Source: a bacterium (lineage in GTDB: Bacteria > Ratteibacteria > UBA8468). From it: a stretch of DNA of 8,540 nucleotides. The notes under the pieces are model-generated. The model saw only the letters and a list, made by a program, of their open reading frames with translations, had not been told where the DNA came from and searched no databases. Numbering within the stretch: position 1 is the first letter of the stretch; every line of letters begins with the position of its first letter. Shown here one piece after another: positions 1-5,215 of this stretch. The translations under genes were made by a program, and so were the position numbers. The stretch covers positions 1 through 8,540 of the forward strand of contig DAOVGU010000146.1 in assembly GCA_030672255.1 (NCBI GenBank), written 5' to 3'.

Positions 1-22
1 CAGTAAAAGCCGTTATTTTCAA

Positions 23-87
23 GTAGACGTAGGCTGGTAGCCGCAGGATTCATCCTGCGCCTGCGCAACCTAAAGGTTGCGACTACC
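23..87. repeat. REP-like inverted hairpin pair (BIME-like) with GTAG flanks
   Basis: Two perfect hairpins lie back to back: CGCAGGAT (42-49) with ATCCTGCG (52-59), and CGCAACC (64-70) with GGTTGCG (75-81) around a TAAA loop. An outer stem GGTAG (36-40) / CTACC (83-87) encloses both, giving a cloverleaf-like fold. Each hairpin is preceded on its own strand by GTAG (37-40 on plus; complement of 83-86 on minus). Two more GTAG copies lie at 23-26 and 29-32. A GTAG-type tetranucleotide followed by a palindrome is the known signature of REP sequences recognised by TnpA-REP (RAYT) transposases, and an inverted pair is a BIME. It lies just downstream of leuB, so it could also protect the 3' end of the operon mRNA. 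Membership of a genome-wide family is inferred. Confidence 0.7.
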
Positions 88-154
88 TTTTGGTACGGTG
101 TTCACTGAGTATTTACTATTTTTTTAACTTTTTCCGTCAAGAAGGGAACAAAAG

Positions 155-1231
155 TTATCCTTCTTTTACAAACTTTGCTATAAGATCACCAACCTCTATG
201 GTGGAAAGGCCCATTTTGCCGGCTTGCAAACTCTTAATATAACCTTCACCGGTTAATTTCATTATCGCCTTCTCAATTGCTTTAGCGGCTTCCTCTTCAC
301 CTAAAATCTCAAGCATCATTGCCCCGGCAGCAATCGTAGCAAGAGGACAGATTACATTCTTACCAGTATATTTTGGGGCACTGCCATGAATCGGCTCAAA
401 CATACTCACCCCTTCGGGATTGATGTTGGCTCCGGCGGCAACACCCATTCCTCCTTGAGTTACCGCGGCAAGATCGGTGATGATATCACCAAAAAGATTA
501 GCGGTAACAATGACATCGAACCATTCTGGATTCTTTACCATCCACATACAGGTTGCGTCAACGAAGGCAAAATTCTGTTTAACTTGCGGATATTCTTTTC
601 CTACCTCGCTAAAGGTCCTTCTCCATAAATCGCCTTCATAGGTGAGAACGTTTGCCTTATCACAAAGGGTAAGTTCTTTCTTTTTGTTTCTCTTTTTGGT
701 AAGTTGATAAGCATAGCGCACACATCTTTCCACCCCTTTCTTGGTGTTAATGCTTTCCTGAATGGCTATTTCATCGGCTGTGCCCTTTTTGAAAGCCCCA
801 CCGCTACCGCAATAGGCGCCTTCGGTATTTTCCCTCACCACAGAATAGTCAATATCTTTCGGTTTCTTATTTGCCAGAGGTGTCTTGACCCCAGGGTATA
901 ACCTTACCGGACGAAGATTTATATACTGGTCTAAACCAAACCTTATCTTTAATAAAAGCCCATGCTCTAAGATTCCGGTCTTCACTTCGGGATGACCCAC
1001 CGCACCAAGATAGATGGCATCCAACTGCTTAAATTCTTTTAGAGCAGAGTTGGGAAGAACCTCACCGGTCCTTAGATAACGCTCTCCCCCAAAATCATAG
1101 TTGATAAAATCATATTTTATACCAAACCTTTCTCCGCTAGCCTTTAATACCTTTAAACCTTCTCTGATGACCTCGGGGCCAACCCCGTCGCCCGGAATCA
1201 CACCTATCTGATAACCTTCTTTTTTACCCAT
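155..1231 (-). CDS. leuB: 3-isopropylmalate dehydrogenase (LeuB), with NADP-type coenzyme-site residues
   Basis: This 358-aa enzyme of the isocitrate/isopropylmalate dehydrogenase family oxidatively decarboxylates 3-isopropylmalate to 2-oxoisocaproate in the cytosol. The substrate and metal residues are all visible: Arg97, Arg107 (NLRPVR), Arg133, Tyr140, Lys192 (DKANVL), Asp225, Asp249 and Asp253. The 24- and 28-residue spacings from Asp225 match Thermus LeuB. The leucines at 92-94, before Arg97, favour the isopropyl side chain over isocitrate. The sequence resembles the actinobacterial LeuB branch (HGLLLKIRF, GSGGAFKKGT) more than the E. coli type. The odd part is the coenzyme loop GSAPKYTGK (283-291): Lys287, Tyr288 and Ile294 replace the usual Asp-Ile-Ala of NAD enzymes. 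The ATG at 1231 lies inside the end of leuD (28-nt overlap), with a weak G-rich stretch upstream, so translation is probably coupled. It is the last gene of the leu operon. A tartrate or related 2-hydroxyacid dehydrogenase is possible by homology alone, but the context makes LeuB far more likely. Confidence 0.95.
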   Translation of the reverse strand: MGKKEGYQIGVIPGDGVGPEVIREGLKVLKASGERFGIKYDFINYDFGGERYLRTGEVLPNSALKEFKQLDAIYLGAVGHPEVKTGILEHGLLLKIRFGLDQYINLRPVRLYPGVKTPLANKKPKDIDYSVVRENTEGAYCGSGGAFKKGTADEIAIQESINTKKGVERCVRYAYQLTKKRNKKKELTLCDKANVLTYEGDLWRRTFSEVGKEYPQVKQNFAFVDATCMWMVKNPEWFDVIVTANLFGDIITDLAAVTQGGMGVAAGANINPEGVSMFEPIHGSAPKYTGKNVICPLATIAAGAMMLEILGEEEAAKAIEKAIMKLTGEGYIKSLQAGKMGLSTIEVGDLIAKFVKEG

Positions 1232-1698
1232 TTCATTAAACCCCCACTGCTTATAATCTCTTGAAGAAACGGAGGAAATTTGCTGGTTTTAAACTCCTTC
1301 TTAGTAGAAAGATTTTTAATAAATCCTTTTGTCAAATCAATCTCTAAAATATCTCCTTGACTGCAGGATTCAGGGAGTTCTTTCTCCTCTGAGATGGGCA
1401 GTCCGATATTGATGCAGTTGCGGAAGAAAATTCGGGCAAAACTTTTAGCGATGACACAGGAGATGCCTGCCCCTTTGATAGCGAGGGCGGCATGCTCTCT
1501 TGAAGAGCCGCAGCCAAAATTCTCTCCGGCGGCAATAATATCGCCCCTTTTCACCCTTTTTGGGAATTGCGGATGAATAATCTCCAAGCAATGTTTCGAC
1601 AGTTCTTTTTGATCGGATGTAACCAGATACTTTGCCGGAATGATCTCATCGGTATTGACATTATTCCCAAACTTCCAGACCCTTCCCTTAAACTGCAC
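1204..1698 (-). CDS. leuD: 3-isopropylmalate dehydratase small subunit (LeuD)
   Basis: This 164-aa protein is the swivelling domain of isopropylmalate isomerase. With LeuC it converts 2-isopropylmalate to 3-isopropylmalate by dehydration and rehydration. Visible motifs are NTDEIIPAKYL (15-25), GENFGCGSSREHA (58-70) with the substrate-binding Ser-Ser-Arg, and the family's C-terminal GGL..VKKK ending. The length is that of the short archaeal/thermophile type, not the roughly 200-aa E. coli type. The loop after Tyr24-Leu25 begins with Val rather than Arg; as I recall, Arg there marks homoaconitase, so this supports isopropylmalate as substrate. The start is GTG (1698-1696), inside the last codons of the 84-aa gene (11-nt overlap), with GGAAGAGG a few bases upstream. 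The last codons overlap leuB. Its partner leuC is separated from it by the two small unknown genes, which is unusual because leuC and leuD normally abut. Confidence 0.95.
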   Translation of the reverse strand: MQFKGRVWKFGNNVNTDEIIPAKYLVTSDQKELSKHCLEIIHPQFPKRVKRGDIIAAGENFGCGSSREHAALAIKGAGISCVIAKSFARIFFRNCINIGLPISEEKELPESCSQGDILEIDLTKGFIKNLSTKKEFKTSKFPPFLQEIISSGGLMKWVKKKVIR

Positions 1699-1942
1699 CT
1701 GCCTCTTCCGCTTTATACAGCATAATGATTGAGTTTCTGCTTAATCCCATAAACTTTGGTCTTCCCAGAACCTTATTGTCTTCTTCAGAATAGATGGTGG
1801 CATTGGTAATGGGAATAAAGGCCTTAGTTGTTGTGTTGAGAAAGTCGGAAAGCCGGCCTCCTCTATACATAAAGATTGTCCCTTCAATGCGATAATTGGG
1901 AATGAAAACCGTTACCCTTATCTCCTCTTGCTCCATCGGCAT
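1688..1942 (-). CDS. Small conserved protein of unknown function, paralogue of the 118-aa neighbour
   Basis: This is an 84-aa soluble protein with no signal peptide or membrane segment and no function I can assign. It aligns over nearly its whole length with the N-terminal part of the 118-aa protein encoded just upstream. Shared features are (I/M)RV...IPNY.IEG.IF (near residues 8-24), a middle F.PI..A.IYS (about 42-52), then (N)(K/R)VL..PKF..L.R.SI. The pattern RLSDFLN (30-36) followed by FIPI is one I associate with small single-domain uncharacterised families (possibly the one called DUF6812; not verifiable here). Alternating hydrophobic residues suggest a small beta barrel with one short helix, perhaps SH3- or Sm-like; this is inference. 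The ATG at 1942 is well supported by AGGAGG seven bases upstream, the strongest ribosome site in the operon. The 3' end overlaps leuD by 11 nt, so leuD translation probably depends on it. Confidence 0.85.
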   Translation of the reverse strand: MPMEQEEIRVTVFIPNYRIEGTIFMYRGGRLSDFLNTTTKAFIPITNATIYSEEDNKVLGRPKFMGLSRNSIIMLYKAEEAGAV

Positions 1943-1949
1943 CGTGTCT

Positions 1950-1955
1950 CCTCCT
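1950..1955 (-). promoter_or_regulatory. Strong Shine-Dalgarno for the 84-aa gene
   Basis: On the minus strand AGGAGG lies seven bases before the ATG at 1942. It fixes that start over the Met two codons later. It directly follows a TGA (1959-1957) that ends an open stretch continuing the 118-aa gene's frame. It is the only near-perfect ribosome site in an operon whose other genes rely mostly on overlaps, suggesting that the operon's second half is independently initiated at this point. Confidence 0.75.
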
Positions 1956-1956
1956 T

Positions 1957-2070
1957 TCAGTCGTCGGTCAGGGTGCTCACAATCTCCTTGCCTTCGGCAA
2001 GCCAGCCCGCCTCACATCTCGGCGGGCGTGCCAAACAGTGCTCTTTATTCATCGCACTGGCACCCCAACG
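1957..2070 (-). repeat. Hairpin-rich, repeat-like spacer inside the leu operon
   Basis: This is the only sizeable gap in the operon and it differs in texture from the flanking genes, being rich in palindromes. Hairpins are CTTGCC (1987-1992) / GGCAAG (1996-2001), GCCCGCC (2005-2011) / GGCGGGC (2021-2027), and GTGCC (2028-2032) / GGCAC (2059-2063) with an inner AGTGC (2037-2041) / GCACT (2054-2058). GTGCTC recurs on the plus strand at 1973, 2038 and, just outside, 2078. Read on the minus strand in the frame of the upstream 118-aa gene, the whole stretch is open from just after its TAG to a TGA at 1959-1957. That stretch contains an internal ATG at 2052 that would give a 31-aa peptide. The most likely explanation is a small inserted palindromic element. 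A structured 5' leader for the 84-aa gene or a processing site is the alternative. Real translation of the 31-aa frame is unsupported. Confidence 0.55.
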
Positions 2071-2427
2071 CTATCTCGTGCTCGTTACTCCTCGCACAGC
2101 GTCCCCCCTTTCTAATACTCCGTCTCCCACCGGTTGAGAAATCTGAATTTCTCCCCTCAGCCAGGAACTCCAGATAGCAAATACCTTTTTTATATCTTCT
2201 TTGTTCACCGGCTCGATTCTATTTATACTTTTTCTGTTGAGGGCTAAGAATTTGGGGTGGCTGAGGACTCTATTGCTCGTGAGAGAATAGATTATTGCTT
2301 CTACAATGGGGAGGAATAATTTCGGTTTTATGCCCATAAACTCAGAGGCCTCCTTGCTTTCAGAAACAAAGATTATTCCTTCAATCCAATAGTTAGGGAT
2401 ATACAGCCTTACCCGCATTCTTTCCAT
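2071..2427 (-). CDS. Small conserved protein of unknown function with extended C-terminal tail
   Basis: This 118-aa protein has no recognised function. Residues 1 to about 75 are paralogous to the 84-aa product downstream: MRVRLYIPNYWIEG, F.PI.EAIIYS, NRVLSHPKFLALNRKSI. The RLSDFLN motif of the paralogue is degraded here to EASEFMG. After the shared domain comes a short helical stretch (KEDIKKVFAIWSSWL, about 76-91), then a glycine- and arginine-rich tail of about 27 residues (from RGEIQ). The end of that tail is encoded by sequence resembling the adjacent repeat, so the natural C terminus may have been lost or extended by insertion. The ATG at 2427 overlaps the leuC stop (TAATG), and GGAAG lies six bases upstream; a second ATG three codons later is an alternative. 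The position between leuC and leuD in the same transcript implies co-expression with isopropylmalate isomerase, but gives no function by itself. Confidence 0.8.
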   Translation of the reverse strand: MERMRVRLYIPNYWIEGIIFVSESKEASEFMGIKPKLFLPIVEAIIYSLTSNRVLSHPKFLALNRKSINRIEPVNKEDIKKVFAIWSSWLRGEIQISQPVGDGVLERGDAVRGVTSTR

Positions 2428-3629
2428 TATTCTTCCGGATGAGCGATTCTTCCTTTTATTGCTGAGGCAGCGGCCACTGCAGGATTGGCAAGATAAACCT
2501 TGCTCTTAGGGCTTCCCATCCTTCCAATAAAGTTTCGGTTTGTTGTGGAAATGCAAACTTCATCTTCGCTAAGGACTCCCATATGTCCGCCGAGACAGGG
2601 TCCACAGGTAGGGGTACTGACAACACAACCGGCCTCGATAAATATTTCAGTTAAACCCTCTCTTAATGCCTCTAAGTAAATTTTTTGGGTTGCCGGAATG
2701 ACGATTGTGCGCACTTTAACCTTCTTTCCTTTCATAATGGAGGCGGCGATCCGAAGATCAGAAATCCTCCCATTGGTGCAGCTACCAATCACGACTTGGT
2801 CAATTAAAATTTTGCCCACCTTACCGATTGGTTTTGTATTGCTTGGTAAAGGAGGAAAGGCAACCTGAGGTTCAATTTTGCGGACATCATACTCCCTTGT
2901 TTCACTGTAGTTACTGTCTGCGTCACTTTTCCAGACAATCTCATCCGGCTCAATAACTCCACTCTTTGCTCCTGCCTCAATTGCCATATTGCAGAGGGTA
3001 AATCTGTCATCCATCGGTAGATTTTTAATTGTCTCGCCGGTAAATTCCATTGCTTTGTAACCCGCTCCATCCGCACCAATATCACCAATTGTATAAAGGA
3101 TGAGGTCCTTTCCTCCTACCCATCTTGGCAATTTTCCGTAGTAGATGAATTTAAAGGTAGCCGGCACCTTAAACCAGCATTTACCGGTAATGAAAACAGC
3201 GGCTAAATCGGTACTGCCAACTCCGGTGGCAAAGGCGCCAACTGCCCCATAGGTGCAGGTATGGGAATCGGCTCCCACAACTAAGTTTCCCGGCAAAACA
3301 AGACCTTTTTCTGGAATAAGGGCATGCTCAATCCCCATCCGTCCGAGCTCATAGTAGTGAGAGATTTTCTGCTTTTGGGCAAATAGTTTTAACCTTTTTG
3401 CCAATTGAGCACTCTCTAAATCCTTGGCCGGGGAAAAGTGGTCGGGAATAAGAACTATTCTTTCTGGGTCAAAGACCTTTCTCCCACCTGCTTTTTCAAA
3501 TTCCTTAATTGCTGCCGGAGCGGTAATATCGTTGCCCAAAGCCAAATCAACATCTGCTAAGATGAAATCCCCGGGGACTACCTCTTTTTTACCAGAGTGT
3601 GCTGCTAAAATCTTCTCCGTAATTGTCAT
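2427..3629 (-). CDS. leuC: 3-isopropylmalate dehydratase large subunit (LeuC)
   Basis: This 400-aa aconitase-superfamily protein is the catalytic subunit of isopropylmalate isomerase and carries a [4Fe-4S] cluster. The three cluster ligands are visible as Cys284 (IGSCTNGR) and Cys342 and Cys345 (TCGPCLGG). Other family motifs are VVGADSHTCTYGAVGAFATGVGSTD (117-141, quoted in part as GADSHTCTYGA) and IGDIGADGAGYKAMEF around 181-196. The length is close to the short archaeal/thermophile type (about 420 aa) rather than the 466-aa E. coli type, matching its short LeuD partner. The start codon overlaps the leuA stop (ATGA), and no clear Shine-Dalgarno is seen, so translation is likely coupled to leuA. 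Homoaconitase has the same fold, but the surrounding leuA, leuD and leuB settle the role. Confidence 0.96.
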   Translation of the reverse strand: MTITEKILAAHSGKKEVVPGDFILADVDLALGNDITAPAAIKEFEKAGGRKVFDPERIVLIPDHFSPAKDLESAQLAKRLKLFAQKQKISHYYELGRMGIEHALIPEKGLVLPGNLVVGADSHTCTYGAVGAFATGVGSTDLAAVFITGKCWFKVPATFKFIYYGKLPRWVGGKDLILYTIGDIGADGAGYKAMEFTGETIKNLPMDDRFTLCNMAIEAGAKSGVIEPDEIVWKSDADSNYSETREYDVRKIEPQVAFPPLPSNTKPIGKVGKILIDQVVIGSCTNGRISDLRIAASIMKGKKVKVRTIVIPATQKIYLEALREGLTEIFIEAGCVVSTPTCGPCLGGHMGVLSEDEVCISTTNRNFIGRMGSPKSKVYLANPAVAAASAIKGRIAHPEE

Positions 3630-5140
3630 TTAGTTGCCAGGTAGCGATTAATGGCATTGAGGTAGGCCTTCGCACTAGCCTCAATAATGTCGGTGCTTGT
3701 GCCTCGTCCAATGACTGCCTTGTCTCTACACTTAATGTGTACTGTCACCTCGCCCAGCGCATCTTTGCCTCCGGTGACCGATTTCAGACTATAGTCAACC
3801 AATTTAAATCTTAAGTTAGCAATACGGTCAATAGCTCGATAGGTAGCATCCACCACTCCATTCCCACAAGCAGATTCTTGGATAATTTTACCTTTTTTCT
3901 TGACCTTTACGGTAGCGGTAGGGACTATCTTATTACCGCCGGTGGTTTGAATATAATCAAGTTGGTAAATTTCTTCCCTGGGAATTGCAGTTTCTTCCTC
4001 CACGATAGCCACTAAATCTGCCTCTAAAATTTCCTTTTTTTTATCAGCAACCTCCAAAAAATGTTGATGAATCTTTCTAGTTTCACTCTCTTTAAATTTA
4101 TAGCCTAATTTTTCCAAACTATGCTTAAGAGCATGCTTACCTGAACGGGCAGTGAGAACAAATTTGTGTCCGGCGGCTCCTATCTCTTCCGGTTCTATGA
4201 TTTGATAGGTCCTCTTATCCTTAAGAATTCCATCCTGATGGATACCTGAAGAATGAGCAAAAGCGTTTGCGCCAACAATCGCTTTATTGGGTTGCACGGG
4301 GATGCCCATGATGCTGCTTACCATTTTACTCGTTTTTAAAATTTCTTTAAAATTTATGATGGTTGTGACACCAAAATAGTCTGGTCTTATTTTAAGAGCG
4401 ACCACCACCTCTTCCAGAGCAGCATTGCCGGCTCTTTCTCCAATCCCGTTGATGGTGCATTCCACTTGATCCGCTCCATTCTTTATCGCGATTAATGTAT
4501 TGGGTACCGCCATGCCCAGGTCATTGTGGCAATGGACGCTTAAAAGTACATTTTCTGTAGTGGTAATTTCCTTGATACGAGCAATAAGTTTCCCCCATTC
4601 TTCGGGAACAGCATATCCAACGGTATCAGGAATATTGATTACGGTTGCTCCAGCTCTAATCGCTTCTCTGATTACTTTGAAAAGATAATCTTTATTGCTT
4701 CTTGAAGCATCTTCAGTGGAATATTCTATTTCTGAGCAGAGTTTCTTAGCGTATTTTATTGCCTCTATTCCCATTTGAAGCGCCTCTTCTCTTGACCTTC
4801 TGAATTTGTACTTGAGGTGCTCCTCGGAAGTGCCAAGAACAATATGAATTCTGGGTTTTTTAGCCTCTTTTATTGCCTCCCAAAGAATATCTATATCTGG
4901 TTTGAGAGCACGGGCCAATCCAGCTATAATTGGACCATTTATTTCTTTCGCTATTTTCTTTACCGCTTTGAAATCGTTCGGGGAGGAGGCTGGGAGACCT
5001 GCCTCAATGACATCAACATTCAATTTTTTCAGTTGTCTGGCAATTTTTATCTTTTCCTGAATATTAAGGGTCGCTCCCGGGGACTGCTCCCCATCCCTTA
5101 ATGTTGTATCAAAAATCTTGATTAATTTCTTCTCCATCAT
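3626..5140 (-). CDS. leuA: 2-isopropylmalate synthase (LeuA)
   Basis: This 504-aa enzyme condenses acetyl-CoA with 2-oxoisovalerate, the first committed step of leucine synthesis. The N-terminal HMGL-type TIM barrel shows FDTTLRDGEQSPGATLN (10-26, with metal ligand Asp11 and catalytic Arg15), HCHNDLG (203-209, metal ligands His203 and His205) and NGIGERAGNAALEE (231-244, Asn239). The C-terminal regulatory domain (about 395-504) is complete, with GNGVVDA, LVDYSLKSVTGGKDALGEV and the STDIIEASAKAYLNA ending, so leucine feedback inhibition is expected. Full length and the barrel motifs favour LeuA over citramalate or homocitrate synthase; operon partners agree. Two ATGs in tandem (5140 and 5137) are possible starts. 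No Shine-Dalgarno precedes either, and the likely promoter would start the transcript at or near the first ATG, so a leaderless message is plausible. No T-box or leader peptide fits in the upstream space. It heads the leu operon. Confidence 0.96.
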   Translation of the reverse strand: MMEKKLIKIFDTTLRDGEQSPGATLNIQEKIKIARQLKKLNVDVIEAGLPASSPNDFKAVKKIAKEINGPIIAGLARALKPDIDILWEAIKEAKKPRIHIVLGTSEEHLKYKFRRSREEALQMGIEAIKYAKKLCSEIEYSTEDASRSNKDYLFKVIREAIRAGATVINIPDTVGYAVPEEWGKLIARIKEITTTENVLLSVHCHNDLGMAVPNTLIAIKNGADQVECTINGIGERAGNAALEEVVVALKIRPDYFGVTTIINFKEILKTSKMVSSIMGIPVQPNKAIVGANAFAHSSGIHQDGILKDKRTYQIIEPEEIGAAGHKFVLTARSGKHALKHSLEKLGYKFKESETRKIHQHFLEVADKKKEILEADLVAIVEEETAIPREEIYQLDYIQTTGGNKIVPTATVKVKKKGKIIQESACGNGVVDATYRAIDRIANLRFKLVDYSLKSVTGGKDALGEVTVHIKCRDKAVIGRGTSTDIIEASAKAYLNAINRYLATK

Positions 5141-5146
5141 TTTTTA

Positions 5147-5176
5147 ATAATATCATATTTAAGGAGAGATTGGCAA
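5147..5176 (-). promoter_or_regulatory. Predicted sigma70-type promoter of the leu operon
   Basis: On the minus strand TTGCCA (5176-5171) and TATTAT (5152-5147) are separated by 18 bases, each matching the consensus at five of six positions. The expected start point, about seven bases past the -10, falls at or next to the leuA ATG (5140). That agrees with the absence of a ribosome binding site. An alternative -10, TATGAT (5157-5152), is only 13 bases from this -35. The -35 overlaps the -35 of the divergent transporter promoter, so the two probably compete for polymerase. No operator was identified. Confidence 0.5.
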
Positions 5177-5198
5177 ACTTCTTTAAATAGAATAAAAT
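5170..5198 (+). promoter_or_regulatory. Predicted sigma70-type promoter of the transporter gene
   Basis: TTGGCA (5170-5175) and TAAAAT (5193-5198) are spaced by exactly 17 bases and each matches consensus at five of six positions. Transcription would begin near 5205. GGAAAGGGA (5202-5210), about five bases before the ATG at 5216, would act as ribosome site, although the start point may trim part of it. The -35 overlaps the leu promoter's -35 on the other strand. Confidence 0.55.
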
Positions 5199-5215
5199 AT
5201 TGGAAAGGGACAGAG

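Noticed and set aside
126..156. AACTTTT (126-132) / AAAAGTT (150-156) inverted repeat at the end of leuB as an intrinsic terminator
   Set aside because: The stem is A/T only with a 17-nt loop, and on the leuB transcript it is followed by a run of A, not U, so it does not have terminator form in that direction.
386..901. Plus-strand frames of 80 and 65 aa opposite leuB
   Set aside because: They are antisense to well-conserved leuB codons and have no recognisable features.
1957..2052. 31-aa frame on the minus strand starting at ATG 2052
   Set aside because: It lies wholly in the palindromic spacer, has only a weak G-rich stretch upstream, and is best explained as part of the in-frame element; no evidence that it is a gene.
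1896..2177. Plus-strand open frames (93 and 69 aa) across the gap between the two small genes
   Set aside because: Their composition (Ser/Pro rich, antisense to hairpins and to the start of the 84-aa gene) looks like chance reading of the repeat-like region; no ribosome site or family resemblance.
3626..5140. Citramalate or homocitrate synthase instead of LeuA
   Set aside because: Full-length leucine-type regulatory domain and leuC, leuD, leuB in the same operon make 2-isopropylmalate synthase much more likely.
5141..5215. Leucine leader peptide or T-box upstream of leuA
   Set aside because: Only 75 bp separate the divergent genes; no Leu-codon-rich frame, specifier loop or terminator hairpin is present.
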